Shown here: positions 9,465 to 23,099 of the stretch, piece after piece
How positions within the stretch are numbered: position 1 is the first letter of the stretch
How the letters are laid out: the number at the start of each line of letters is the position of its first letter
Source of the DNA: Larix sibirica
Lineage: Eukaryota; Streptophyta; Pinopsida; Pinales; Pinaceae
Direction: 5' to 3'
Length of the DNA: 31,337 bases
Assembly (NCBI GenBank): GCA_004151065.3
Contig: NWUY0304373262.1
Coordinates: 3,155 to 34,491 of the forward strand
Made by a program: the position numbers and the translations under genes
Notes under the pieces: generated by a model
What the model was told of the DNA's origin: nothing
Database searches by the model: none
The model's input: the letters and a program-made list of their open reading frames with translations, nothing else

Positions 9465-10065
9465 AGTTCTCATATATTTTCTATTATTACTCCAAAATAA
9501 ATTGCTATTACACATGCACATGCATATCGCGTAGTTAAAGACAAATTGAAAAGAAAGCTAATCTCTGAAGGATACTGAATCTCTTATTGGCTATAATCTT
9601 TGGAGAGGAAGGATCAAATAAGCTCTCTCATCGGAAGCTCTGTCTTAAGCCCCTGAACTACTGAATTTACCAGTTTGACAAAGCCAGGTTCAGACTCTAT
9701 CTCTCATCCGGGCACCGTTGATTAATATAAGATTACATCTGTATAGGCAACCTTGTCTCTCGCGAATTTACCGTCGTAGACATGCAACCTTTTCTTCACC
9801 ACTTGTTTGCCTTTTTATAGGGGTGTTGTTTGAACTCTTAAACTATTACCGCTGCTGATACACCTTTTTTATTTCTTTAATTTAAACCATATCTCAGTGC
9901 CTTGTAAACTACTAGCCTTATAGAGAGACTAGCTTAGTCCATCAGGTCGAGACCGTGTTAAGCTTTTTAGACAGATAACTGGCTGTAGATAAAGAACTAC
10001 CAGACAAGTAAGTTTCTAGATCTGCTGGATCTACTCATGCCACCTTTCCTTCAGTGGCATTCCCA
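9465..10065. other. Stretch without recognisable features
   Basis: I see no gene, RNA or clear repeat. The 75-codon minus frame (9,294-9,521) overlaps a repeat copy at its C-terminal end and is not convincing. Confidence 0.4.
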
Positions 10066-10069
10066 GGAT

Positions 10070-10960
10070 CACTGGTCGAACCGGATTATTATTCCCAGCC
10101 CAAGCGGATTTCCGCACAACCAGCCAAGAAAAGAGTAAGTAGAAGGGGGGTCCAGCAGCACTATTAGAATTGGCATAATTCCCAGCATTTGAATAAGCAG
10201 TTTCCAGAGCAGCAGTACCATTGTAAGCCCTAGCACGAGCATTACGATCAGCAGTTGAACCAGCGTCATTACCAGTATCATCAGTTTACAAAGCATAAAT
10301 TGAAGGAGTCCCAGGATCATTTGCATAAGCAGTTGAAGAAGCATAATTCCTCCTAACAGTCTTACCAGAAGCACCAATTGAAAGAATCATTCTGGTAACA
10401 TAATATGATAGCATAAGTAGTTGAAACAGGATTTAAGCAGATCTAATTTTCCCGGGCATCAATTGAACCACCAGCCTCATTAAAAGTAGCAGAATAAGCC
10501 TCCCCATATGCACCAGTTTAACCAGTTTAACCAACATCAATTGAAGTATTCCCAGGAGCATTAGTTGAACCGTTGTAACCCGACGTCATCATTTAAATGG
10601 TTATATATTTATGTCAAATATTCTTCGTTTAAGATTCCAGATGGGGATTCCATATTTTCCATCAAAAGGAGAGTAGGCGCCCAGCAGCACAAGCACCAGG
10701 AGACCCAGCATCATAATTCCCAGGATAATTACCATAAGCATTATTTGAACCAGCATCCCCATCGGTATCCCCACCATAAGCAGCATCAGTCGAACCAACA
10801 TCAATTGAATTATTCCCAAGAGAAGCAAAAAGAGCATTCCCAGGATCATCATCAGTTTCACGGGCATTTTCATAAGCAGCAGTCGAAGCAGCCGTATCAG
10901 CCCGGCTTCCTCAGTTCCCAAAGCTGCAGTACCAGGGTCATTTGAATAAACAGCTGAAAT
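10070..10960 (-). repeat. Long degenerate array with Ala/Gly/Asn/Ser/Thr/Tyr-type translation
   Basis: The minus strand carries repeated words close to ttcaactgcttatgcaaatg and atcctggg(a)act. One minus frame gives soluble-looking peptides, for example YANDPGTPS (near 10,320), GNDAGSTADRN (near 10,250), GSTDAAYGGDTDGDAGSNN (near 10,770) and YSNDPGTAALG (near 10,940). Frame changes and stops separate them. The other two periodic frames yield an H/Q-rich plus peptide (10,565-10,945) and an L/M-rich minus peptide (10,601-11,077), both side effects of the word bias. An old minisatellite and a decayed repeat-protein gene are both possible. Confidence 0.75.
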
Positions 10961-11278
10961 CCCCAGCAAACGAAGAAGCAAAACATACCTAGTCAGAAGT
11001 GGTGGAGACTGCCCCGGGAGACACGTACCCACTCCGGAATATACGATTACTGACACCTGGCACCCGCCCACATGCATAGAAAGAGTGAAAGGGACCCCAC
11101 CTACTTAGCTACCTAGCTACCCTTTATCGAAGCACTATTTCTGCTTCGCTCGGAAAAGCCAAGCGCCGAACGGCACATCTGAATGCATGGACCTGGCTGG
11201 ACATCACCGCACCCACCTACCTATTTTCTACCTACCTATATTTTTACACTGGGAGATATGTTAAAACATATATAGACT

Positions 11279-11650
11279 TCACGCTGTTGTAAACCTTGCT
11301 CTATCAAATTCCTTTGCAGACAAACTAATGGCGACATACTGTCCAGCAGCTTTCGGACCCGGCAAGTTATATAAGAACCTTTTGACTTTCTCGGTCAACC
11401 TTACACAACCTTTATAGGCAATCGATCCCGGCCCAGCGGCTAAATAACCAGCTAAGTATGAATACCTTTCATATATATCGGTCCACCTTTGATAAAAAAC
11501 CTCTCTATGTTCACTGATACCGACAAGCATTTATAATATTTATCTCTGTTGATCCACCCGCTCTTTTCATCGATCATACCAGGATATTGTCTAATATCAT
11601 CGTATACAAAGATATATCTCATTATATATGTAATTATGCTTTTGCATCAT
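11279..11650 (-). pseudogene. Possible frame-broken coding remnant, unidentified
   Basis: The minus strand has two overlapping protein-like frames. The upstream one begins MRYIFVYDDIRQYPG (near 11,615) and continues through about 56 codons. The downstream one, from ATG at 11,528-11,530 to 11,279, gives 83 codons with a balanced composition unlike the biased frames nearby (for example YSYLAGYLAAGPGSIAYKG, then LTEKVKRFLYNLPG). One indel could join them, which I infer only from their overlap. I do not recognise the family. No membrane segment is obvious. Confidence 0.25.
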
Positions 11651-11769
11651 ACGGGATCTCTGCTCGACTTATCTAATAGATATGATCTCAGTTTCTAGAA
11701 CTGTGTGAGTGAGTTTTTCTGGTCAAGTAAATCCTTAAAGCTGCCACCCCCAGTAGGGCCTTCCCCTAT

Positions 11770-11850
11770 CATTAGGAGCATCGGAATCAGGAACAACATC
11801 ATCAGCAGGATAAGGAGCGGGAAGTCCGGGATTAGGAGCATTTCATCTCA
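11770..11850. repeat. 'attaggagcat' repeats
   Basis: Attaggagcat occurs near 11,771 and 11,831, with related ggaatcagga and ggataaggag words between them; cattaggagtgc near 12,233 may be another relative. Confidence 0.6.
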
Positions 11851-11889
11851 TCTTATTTCTGGAATAACCATTCTTGGAACTGGAAGAAT

Positions 11890-12180
11890 ATGCTTGTATC
11901 TCTAGCGGGAGCACTTCACTATTTAAAGGGTTGGTTTCGGCAGGGCCGAAAAGCCCATCCGCTTCTTATTTGCTCTCTACTCTACTCCTACCCACCTTAT
12001 GAGTTTCTATTGAAAGAGTGCTGGTCCATAATTATCCCTCTGGCATCAGGTCCATTATCTCTCCTGCTAGTCTTGGCTTACCGTTATGATATAAGCAACG
12101 TTCTATCTATCTATCCCAGCTCGGGAAAGATATATGTCACAAGCCCTGTCGAGAGGGATGGAGGGAGACATAGCACATGA
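11890..12180 (+). other. Open frame of 96 codons, ATG start, coding doubtful
   Basis: The frame starts at ATG and stops at TGA. A hydrophobic stretch (SIIIPLASGPLSLLLVLAY) around residues 46-64 could span a membrane; the N-terminal third is also fairly hydrophobic. There is no recognised motif and no gene neighbour. I regard it as a chance frame unless conserved elsewhere. Confidence 0.15.
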
Positions 12181-12184
12181 CGAA

Positions 12185-12900
12185 TAGATTGCCCACTTAA
12201 CAGAATAACTGTTGAATGTATTTTAATAAATCGCATTAGGAGTGCTAATCCATTTCAAATCCAGGGAGTTGGGGATCGGCCCCTTCAATATATATATAGC
12301 AAAAAAAGCTCTTCTATCTCCGCCAGTATGGTATCATTTCTTATGGGGCAGCAGATAAAATGAATAGGCGAATCGGTCCCTTTATAAACTGTTACTCAGC
12401 TCATTAGTAGGTCTTACATCTTATACTATTCCACCACAAACTCTATAATATATGCCTATAAGGTATTCTTTACCCTAAGGTCCATGGCTCTTTCTACAAG
12501 GTCATCACAACGTTATACCACAATTGGGTTCTTAGTGTTATAGGTCACATTCTTTCCCTTTAACTACCATCGATATCTAGGGTTATCCTAAAGTTCCTGC
12601 AGCCATTCAAATATACTCACAGGAAACTCGACCCAAAGGACATAAAACAACTTTTGATCCTTACCCTATTGTAGTGTCCATCCAATCAAGGGAGCATTTT
12701 TGATAGAAACGAGGTTTATTCGTTCATAAAACCAATTATAAAGGTCTTATTTAATAAGCCATTCCATCATAATCAGCTTGCTGCTTTCTTGATGAACAGA
12801 ACCAACTCTTCTACTGAACATACTCAACTATGCAATGGTTCCAACTTCTTTCCCGGTACTTAACATGCGCTACTTTACTTGGTTCTTACTTCAAACTGAC
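12185..12900. other. Stretch without supported features
   Basis: Composition is moderately AT-rich. Plus-strand translations have patches that look protein-like (for example PPVWYHFLWG near 12,320) but stops interrupt every few dozen codons and I could not assign a family. A sensitive translated search could decide whether this is a decayed gene. Confidence 0.35.
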
Positions 12901-13880
12901 CTAATATCTGCGACTCCGGTTGAAAGCTGCTCTAAGAAAAGATAAGGTTGGTTGAGCCCGGATTGAGGAACAAGAGACAAGCTCCAAAGAATATACAAAG
13001 GTAAGTCCGCTAAAATAGAATCTAATTGGTTCCTACTATCTAATGGGTTCCTACTACTTTATGGTTACCTTGACTTGCAATCCTATACTTGCAATAAGAA
13101 ATATGGTATATAATCTTTCTCTTCGTACTCTTCATAGTTAGTTACAGTATAAAATGAATCTATTGGGCTGCATGATGCAAGGTGGTGGTGAAGTGACTTC
13201 CAACTATGAGCTATCAAATCCTAACCATGCGAGCTACAAGAGATAAAATTAAAGCCATAAAAGAATCAATATAAAGGTAGGCTGCTGCCGATCAAAGAAT
13301 CTTAACCCTCCTATCGAGCTACTAGACTATACCTTCCTCCTCTGGGAGCTATCTAAAATAAGAAGCTACTAAAGGGCAGTTAGTTCCACGATGTTCGATA
13401 GGCCCCAAGGTAGTAGGAAACCAAGTGCCGCAAGGGAAACATACTATCATTTCTAGCTGACTCCCGCTAGTGATCCTCTTTCTAAAGGACCAGCTAATTT
13501 ATCAATAAAGAGTAGTTCCTATGGTTGTTGTTGCCAAGCCATAAAGAACAAGTTACCATGTATTGAGGAGTTATAGTAATGTTAGGGTTTAGTTCTCTCT
13601 AAGCTATAGAGTAGTTCTAGGTTGTTAGCCTTTTACCTATAGAGTAGTTCTAGTTTTCTAAGTACCTAAATAGGTTATAAAGTAGTGTCGAGGTTAGCTT
13701 TCTACTGAGTAAAGGATCCTCTTGCTTTCTAGAGTTAACCCTACTATCTTTTGACCTAGTTCCTATTTAAACTATCGCTATCTTTCTTAGACAAGCCTAA
13801 TAAAGAGTCTTAAAGAGTTATCCCTTCTACTTAAAGGATTAATATACTAATCAATTATAGCTAACAACTTTATATATAAT
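12900..13880. repeat. Degenerate 'tagttcctat / gagctac / ctaaagg' word zone
   Basis: Short tandem pairs are visible: ctaattggttcctactat (13,022-13,039) followed by ctaatgggttcctactac (13,040-13,057), period 18; and ctatagagtagttctag at 13,604-13,620 and 13,637-13,653, period 33. Words such as agctactaaagg and gagtagttcc recur. No gene is present. Confidence 0.65.
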
Positions 13881-16800
13881 TCCTACACCTCATAAAGGAT
13901 ATTATACTTATTCCTCTTATTATTTCCACACATTATACTACCAACTTGTAAAAGTAAAGCAACCTGCATCGTATACAAGGTAACTATCAAGCCTGAACCA
14001 GAGAACCAAGAAGCCATATCCCGAATCCAACCTGAACCACTCCAGCAAAGCCATAAAGGAATCAATAATAACAGTGTGAAATAAGGTGTCCGGGCATCAG
14101 ATCACCACTACATACCAGCTTGATGAAAGACTAAATATGTAAGTGATATTATAATACCATGCGCCCTATGCCGTATAAATGATTGATACCACTTGCTAGT
14201 AATAAGACCCGGGTTTTTCTAGCGAAGAGAATCTTGGTAGTAATGATGGTTATTGCTTGGTAGTGATTATAGGTATCGGGTAGTTCTAAGAGTAGTAAAG
14301 CTCATATGGGTATAGTTCTAAGTATCATGTTTATACCTGTTTCATTACAGTAATCATGAAAGTAAAGGAAATCACTCATATTAGTAATAGTTCAATCTGT
14401 TATTAGTATTAAATGCATGAGAATTGATCCTTAGTGTTCATTAGGTCAGCACTATTAAGTGATCTTAACCGTATCGAATATGGTACATAGTACTAGTTTA
14501 ATATGCAAGTACAGATATAGTGGTAATCATGAGCTCTTATCAGCTTAGTCTAATCAATGAAGAAAACCCCTTTTTATAGATTAGTAATACAGATCAGTGT
14601 GTACTTACTTATAGCTTACTTACAGGTTAACAATAAAATACACATAGTACTAGTATTACCATAGCTTCTAAATCAATGGAGTTTACAAGTATGTTTAAAG
14701 CTTATACTCAGAGCTTTTATGTAGCTTGTGTAATGTGAATAGCTTACGTTTCTTATCACGAGCTTAGTCATATCCCTTTGTTCCAATCTTTATACGGGAT
14801 TAATACACCCTATATAAGCCGCATAAACTATAGATACAAGGTCAGTAATCAAGCTGAGTGGTATAAAGCTTAGGAACTGCTTATACACACGGATATACCT
14901 AGCAAGCTCCTTGTTCAGGATCGTAATACATGTTATCATTGATTATGCTTATACTTGAAAATAGCTTATACTCTGTATTACTTATGGATATGTGTTCTCT
15001 GTTATTGAATATGAGTAACCTTATGGTCTATAAGCTTATACCTAATAAAGTACTGAATAGATATGGAATGCTCTTTGTTCAATCTGTACTATCTACTTGT
15101 ATATCCAGCTTTATTAGAGCTTACATGAGAGTTATGGTGTGTTGTATTCCCATTGATATGTATAGCTTAGTAAGATCACTAGCTTGTATGCATATAATAG
15201 AGATAGTAGGTGAAGCTTTACTCATATAACATGCTTGAACACATGGCTAATCATGACCTATATAAAATGGATACTCTTACTCTATCCGCTTTGTTCTTAC
15301 TAATTACCCGTATGTCATAGGGAATCAGTACTAGTTAAGCTTAACTGGTGTGGTATATGCCCGATCATGTTCTATCTTATAGGGATATGTGTTCTACCAT
15401 CTCATTTACTTGTATCCCCATTTTTTAGTAGCCATTACACTAGCTTTCCCTTTATTCCATAATATGGAACACGGTAAATAAAAGTATGGTACTAAAAAAT
15501 GGTGTCCTGTATAGTACAGTGAGCTTAATCTATGGGTTTATTAGTACTATCTGCCTTAATTGCTCTTATTGGGTTTTATATGTATGCGATGAATATGGGA
15601 ATATGAAAAGCAGACAGCTAATACAACACATATAAGGAATAGGCAGCTTAACAATATCACAACACTATAAAGTCCATTATATATACAAAAGAAAGCACAT
15701 ATATGAGCAGAGTAAACACTGTATCAAAAGGGTGAAGTATTAGCATGATGTTGAAACCCCCTATTATAGGTCTAACCCAGCTGTATTCCCATTACTTATA
15801 GAGATAGTGCTTATCATTGATGCTGACTAACCAAGCTCTTTACTAACCAAGCTATTCCCGTATTCAATAGGTAGAATATAGAGTAGTACTTATGGTAATC
15901 AAACATAACTATATTATAGATTCAATTGGTTCGAGTGCAATATGTAACCTTTGTATAATAGATGAACGTAACAATGGTAATCACAAGGTAATTCAACATA
16001 ATTGATAGACCAATAGTGTAAACATGTATACTAGTAGCTTATGATTACAGCTGTAACTATAGGTGATAACTATTCCCATATAAGAAAGAGTTATTAGTCT
16101 ATACTGTAATTTAAACACACATGATATTCAGTAACAACTACATTACTTTACCATGATCTCAGATTAGCTGACATGTTACTAGTAATGAGTATCCATTATG
16201 ATTACTTTATAATATGGAGTTATAGCTAGTCAATAAACGGGATTTATACTAATGAAAGCTGATGATCTATTAGTATTCACAGCTCTTATGAGTCACGTAT
16301 TTAACATAATAAACGTGTATGATCATAGTTATACTGTTTCCATTACTTGTAAGAGATTACATGAGGTATAGATAGCTTCCACTTTATCACAGCTATGATA
16401 AGCTTGTTGTATATTTTGACATATAAGAAAGGTCTTGTATTCCCATATATTATGGTAATACTGGTTACTAATAGACCTAATAGGAAGCTCAATACTAGTG
16501 GTTATAATGTTATAGGATTCTAGTATGCTTAGTTATAGTATGATTACCATATAGAAAATTACACATCACACTTATTAAATATGACTGCTTTCATTCATTC
16601 TAATTAAATGACTATATAGAAGCTGCTCTTAATTATAACAACACTTAATAGCTATGGGAATAGAAGTATCTATGATAAGAGTATGAGCTCTTTCCGTAAT
16701 TACAGTACCCAAGCAGATCGAACCAATGAACTCACATTTATACTAAGCTGTCACTATTATGGAAACAATGCATGTAGAAGATGAGTAACCAAGTTTTTTT

Positions 16801-19800
16801 TATGTTGTTAGTATTGCCTGTTCTCTACAAGTAATGTCTATTCACTCTGCATCATATATTAGGTAAATACAATACGTAATAATTACATGGCTTTACCACC
16901 ATCTATATCCAATCCGAGCTCTGTTATTGGCTAGTTATATCACATATTGAATCTGATTCGAGTGTTTTAGTTCTATGTTGTAATCACTATGCTTTCATGA
17001 ACCTGATCTAGTTCCATAAGTATTCCAGGTTGTTTTATGAGTATTGAACAAGAGTATTTTGATATGATGAAGTCTCTTAATAAAGAGCACTAGGATACGG
17101 GTTTACTTATAGAGATACTAGTAGATTAAATGCTTATAACATGTGAACTAAATCCATGTATGGTGTAATAAGAGTTACTAGTTTATAGAGCTTCTTGTTC
17201 CAACTAAGTGTAATAGAAGCTATAAGATGTTATGCAGAAAATGCAGCTCAATGATTACACCTGTACTTACAGCTAATCAAGCATGTTTAATATAACGCAG
17301 TATTCACCTAATTAACACATCATAGTTATGACACTAATAGTGCTGTTCGAACTCTCATAGTTATACATAGTTATAGAGATAGCATGTTTAAAGCTGATTG
17401 GAGTACTAAAACAAATTACCAGCATTAGTTATACAAACAGCCTTGTTCTATCATTACTCTGATCAATTCAATGGAAGTGTAACTAGCATAGTATAAACTA
17501 TTAATTTTTTTCCTTGTTACTATTTTTCCATATCTAAGAGCTTATGTGTAAATCAGAGCTTATACCACATATGAGCCTTGATAGTGGTTACTAGTTATAG
17601 TCTCAATTATTACGGGAAGATAAGTAATGAAACCTAGCTTCTAAAACCATAAAGTTTGAATATTAGTATGAGTCTATAGCATTACATATTAAAGTGATGT
17701 TACCATATTGAATACAGTGTTACTAGCTTGTTTGATTAATACATGTTTATTATGCCATTACCTATAGTATTATGTAAGCTGTGTATTCATGTAACTGCTT
17801 GTAAGTAATTAGCCATATTTTACCATTGTAAAAATACCATATATTGTCTGCTACTTTTTATGCTTCTACTCATCTGTATCACGTAGCACATACTAAGCTC
17901 TTTGTTCAAGCTCTTACTTCTACCCTATCTATGCCATTATCAGAGTTAGCATTGCATAGTTTGCCCTTATTCCATGAATCTTATTGGTCAACCAAGCTCA
18001 TGCAACTTATGAAATGTGCATATCTAACCTATCATATCTATTGCTTATACCTTACTGATACCATGAAGTTACTAGTATAATTCCCATTGCTTAAGCTCTA
18101 ATCCCATGGAACCAAGCTTTGTTCAATGCGCATATCTCTAAGCTCTTATACCTTACATAGCTTTCTGAACTAACTAGTCAGCTTTCCCATATGTTCTAAA
18201 TTACCACTGTATATTTCATGTAAACTCATATCAAGGTTCAATAGTATCACCATTGCTCGGATCATTAACACGTATGGAATCACGTATTATCCATAATTAT
18301 TGAAGTTGTACATATCATAGCTTTAACTACGGCTTAATGGACTCTATACCTCGTCTATACAATATAGTGGAATGATACTAGCTCTGTAATCATGTACTCT
18401 CCATAATATACATAGCTTAGTTATACTTCATCATTTACACAGCTTTGTATGATCTCTAGTATTCGCATCTTTTTACTGAATACTCATCACTTATTATGGA
18501 TATGCTTATCTACCTTCTGGTTATGTGATCAAAGGATAATCACCTTTCTATCATATTGATTACATATACGCTTATTACGTAATGTATTTAGTAGTATGAG
18601 TAGAACAGAAGGTGTAAGCATTACTGAGTTGCTTGGTATATAAAAGCTTACTAACCTTTTGCTCATAGCTTATACTATAGATAATCCCGTAAGTATTCAC
18701 ATAATCTAATCTATTTAATTAGTACCAATGTTTACCCTGCTTTCAAAGGGTTGCTTGTTATCTGTAATTCATTACATGTTACTGTTCACTCAAAGCTATT
18801 ATCACTCCTATTGATATAATGGGAACAATACTACCTACTTAGTCATAAGTAATAAGTACAATGATACGTATTAGTCATAAGTAATTAGTAAGCAATGATG
18901 TTTAATCCCTATAAGCTCAAGTGTAACATGGTTGTGACTTCTCTCCTATGTTGATTGAACTGTTATGCATTTCTTTATCACCATTCATTGAAACGAGCAT
19001 AGGTATCAATACTAGTTAGATCTCATGCTTAATCTACGTAATCAACAGCTTTGAATAGTCTTTACTAGCTTATCACTGATTTGTCACTAGTGCTTAGTTA
19101 TGTTTAACTCTATATAATTACCCATACTGTGTTCATACTATAGGGTTAGCGTTCTTACTTATGATACGTGTATTGATATGTGCTGTATTCGCATAAAAGA
19201 GATATCAGATTGAATGGGATTACCTTACTCTATCATCCTTATTTGCTAAGCTGTTACTATGGAGAAAAGCCCATGTAAGCTATCATATCACTTATACAAG
19301 AGTTAAGCATGGATAAGCTTTACCTCTATTAATACGTATAAGCTTAATACATGGAAACATAGCACATCAGATACAGAGCTTAATGATAGTATTACTTCCA
19401 TTACTGTAATCACGTCATTAAAAGGTAATGTTGTTTTAATATGATCTATACAGCATATGTGTTTCACCATATATATATATATATTACGTAAATACTGGTA
19501 TTGATTCACATGTTACATTCAACTTTTACTGATCAGATAGGGTACTAGTCGAGACACTATCCTAATTAGGGAAAGAGTGTAATCACCGTATAAGCTGGAA
19601 ATAAAACAGAGCAGAAGAGTAATGATACTAACATACGATTATTATGTAAGTGTTCTTACATATAAGTAAGCTCGTAATACTTACAGGTTACTTTCAATCC
19701 CATGGAAATCATAGCTATAAGGGTAATACAGGGTTACCGTGTTCATGCTTATTATATAAATAAAAAGAATCATGGATAGGTTATACCATATTGGAATACT

Positions 19801-22800
19801 GAGCTTAGCTTAGTTGTTGTATCTGCTTAGAGTACACATTGGTATATAGGTAATCAATTACAACCATTACTCTAGTGATATAAGCTCTATGTAATCAATT
19901 AGCTCATCTTGAATAGATATGGATAATACGTAAATCATCGTAAGTATAACATGATTAAACTGTACTGTATATACTCTTATACTAGGTACTTTTTTTACCA
20001 TGGTTAAGATATGGCCATTACAGATAGAGTAATGAATAGCACTAGTGATAACAAGAGATATGAGATCGAACTAGCATAATAAATGGTAATCACATAATGT
20101 ATGCCTTGTAAGCTGATTCCAGATTAGCTCTTATCTATGATATCAGTATGAATAAGGTGAATGATTGCCCTATAACATAAGTAGTTACTACAAGCTCAGA
20201 ACATTACAATACCAGCTTCTGCATAATATAAGTACTATTATATCGTGGTTACATGAATATAAAGTGTTACTATTAAATCACTACTAGTAATTATGTATAT
20301 ACTTATATGCTTATATGTGAACAGTGTAAGTACAATATGTATTCATACTAGTAAGCTTTCCGTGATAAGGTGATATCAAGCTCTTTGTAAGTAGAAGCTA
20401 TACCACCAACATAAAGCTTATTATGGAAACATAGTAGATAAGCTTATATGAACCAACGTGATAGTACTATAGCTTATAAGGGTAATTAAAGAACAGAGAA
20501 ACATGGAAGCTGCTTATACCTGTAATTAGCTTATACCATATTACCTCTTGCTTAACCAGTTCCAAGCTGTTATACACAATGTAATTAGCTTATATTATGG
20601 AAATACAGATACCATCAGTATTGAGATCATAACTAGTGATTGCTCTTATATCATGTATTATGTGATTAATTATGGTTATTAACTCTATTCCATTACGTAT
20701 TCGTGCTGTGTTTTATATTAAAGTGACTTCATACTAGTGACATATGACTTGTTATGACCCTTACCTCATCTGTACAAGCTCTTTGTGTAATAGAGTGCTC
20801 ACATCATATATGACCGTGTTAATAGAAGAGGTATCACTATTATAATACTTGATACTAGTTCAATGCTCATATCCTGAATATAGGTGTATAAGTATTGCCA
20901 TATGTGTTTAGATTAATACTAGTAACCATTCACGTATTATGTCTAATTAACTAAAGCATAAGATGATAACAGCTTGTTGATTACTGGGATTGAGCTATAT
21001 CTGTAAACTGGTGATATAAAACCTATGTAAACAAGCGTATAGAGTGTTATTTATACTGGTAGTGTGATGAAACCTTTACAGCTGCTAACTAGATATGGTA
21101 AAGTAATTGTATTAGTACTTACAATATAAATACCTTATACGAGATTACGGATCTGTCTATGTGTAGAAAGCTATCACTGGTTTATAGATAACACTCCATT
21201 TATTCCTACTAGTTAAGCAGTTTATAACCTGTTACTCTGCTTATTATGTATATACTGTAATAGGTACATATACTGTAATTACCATTACTCTTAGTTATAT
21301 AACTAGTGCTTATTATATAAATAGCTATTCTTACCGGTTAATAATTACAGACGTGTGGAAATAAAACACCTGTATTATAGAGCTTAGCTATGATACAAGA
21401 TTAGCAGGTGTAATGAGTGAGATATGGATCTCATTTATTATGATAGAACAATAATCATTAACTAGGATAACATGATTACTGAAACATAGTTATGAGTTAC
21501 AGCTTATCAATGTAAGGAATGTAATCCCCTGTTTCATTACCTATACGATAAGGATTCCGTGCATGTACTTTACATCGTACTTTTTCAAATAGTATTCCAG
21601 TATGATCATTAATTAGTATCAACACAGATAAATAACTATAATGACACTATCATTATTCATAACAATACTATGATTACAGTCTTAATTAAAGCATGAGTAC
21701 TGGTTTAGATAAGCTTACTTGGAACATTAGTGGTAATAACACCATTGGTTCGTAGTATAACTCTTAGACCTGTGTGTAATGATCAAGCTTCATGATATTA
21801 CAGTATTTCCATAATATGTAACATATATGATACTACTCTCCTTGTTTTACCTTATATGACTCATTCATAAACTGAACCCATTTAATAGCTCGGATCAATC
21901 ATACTGGTTTGAAACTAGCTTATAACATGCATTGATCATACTTAACTTAGCCGTACTTATACTCTGATCAGCTTACTTATTAGGGTGCATGTTTACCGTA
22001 TAGTTTAGCTCAGCTTTACTGATAGGTTAGGCTCTATGATAAGCCTTATACCATTCATAGTAACACTGCCTTATTACCGTAATAAAAGAAACTAGTATAC
22101 AACATGTTATGAATCACCTCCTTTGATACGTACGCACACAATATATTCCCCTTAATTCGATATGGTTTTTAATATCTCATACGGTTAATTGGCATATGCT
22201 ACTGGTAAAATTGGTGTTAGCCGGTAGTACAAAGCCCATTAATTATGGTTATAAGATTTACTTGGTATCCATATATGCCTTATTTGTTTTAGTAGCTGTA
22301 TATGATAGCCCGTATGATATGCACATGAGTAAAGGGATAGCTCTAATACAGCCTACTAACAATGGCATTATATCAGTAATCAAGCTTAGCTCATACTTCT
22401 ATACACATCAATTAAGTAACCAAACTAACCAGTGTATTTCCATAATATACGTAACATGATCGTATTCCATGTTCATGATTACAAGGAGAAGAGAAGCCTA
22501 TGCAGTTAATATGGAAGGTTACTAATAAAAGCTATAATATTTTATGGAGTCCAATCATTCCCATAACTATGAACGAGTGACCTTTACCTGAATAAGCTTA
22601 AGCTTCCAGGTTTATGAAGTACAGTAAACCCATGACCTTTATTACTATATCCTTAGTATAAGCATGTACAAACTTTGTATTCAATTACTCTAGTTATGAT
22701 GGAGTCTAATTACCATTCAATAAATAGTAACTAATAAGGGAAAGCTAGGATACTTTTTCTATATATTTTATATGCTAATAAAGTCTTAACAAGTATAAGC

Positions 22801-22870
22801 TTACTATGATACCAGTGTGATTCCCAGCTTTAGTATAGTTGGAAAGACATTTCTCTGAGCATGATACGCT
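13880..22870. repeat. 9-kb AT-rich degenerate word block
   Basis: This block is visibly more AT-rich than its flanks and is built from a small vocabulary: ACTAGT, AAGCTTA, AGCTCTTAT, GTAATCA, TTACCAT, CATGATTA. I counted at least 23 ACTAGT sites here (about 2.6 per kb) against about 12 in the other 22.3 kb (about 0.5 per kb). Short exact repeats survive, such as tgtaattagcttata at 20,521-20,535 and 20,580-20,594, and tagtcataagtaa at 18,840-18,852 and 18,872-18,884. The longest open frames (14,930-15,229, 99 codons; 22,196-22,459, 87 codons) show no domain. The right boundary near 22,870 is fairly sharp; the left one is gradual. Confidence 0.7.
19469..19486. repeat. (AT)n microsatellite
   Basis: An uninterrupted run of at dinucleotides lies within the AT-rich block. 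Confidence 0.85.
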
Positions 22871-23099
22871 TCGCTATACCCTGCGGGGCTAACACATTAA
22901 ATCATACGCTTAGCTTACTCGGAACAGCGAGAGAAGATATGCTAGCCAACAATGCGATGCTCCCCCCGTACAGGGCTGTTTCTTCTGGCTGCGAGCTGAC
23001 TGCGTATGTCGAACTGAAAGCAGAAGGCAAGGTGTCATAGGGAAGGTGTAAGGCAAGGGGTCGGCAAGGATCGTTAAGAGGGTATGGATAGGTGAGGTC

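Noticed and set aside
10565-10945. H/Q-rich plus-strand open frame of 126 codons
   Set aside because: It is the antisense reading of the Ala/Gly/Tyr-type array, starts at a non-ATG codon, and its composition follows from repeated agcatcag-like words.
10601-11077. 158-codon minus frame with long hydrophobic Leu/Met runs, membrane-protein-like
   Set aside because: It is another frame of the same array. The hydrophobicity comes from tgctt/tgatg words rather than from real transmembrane segments.
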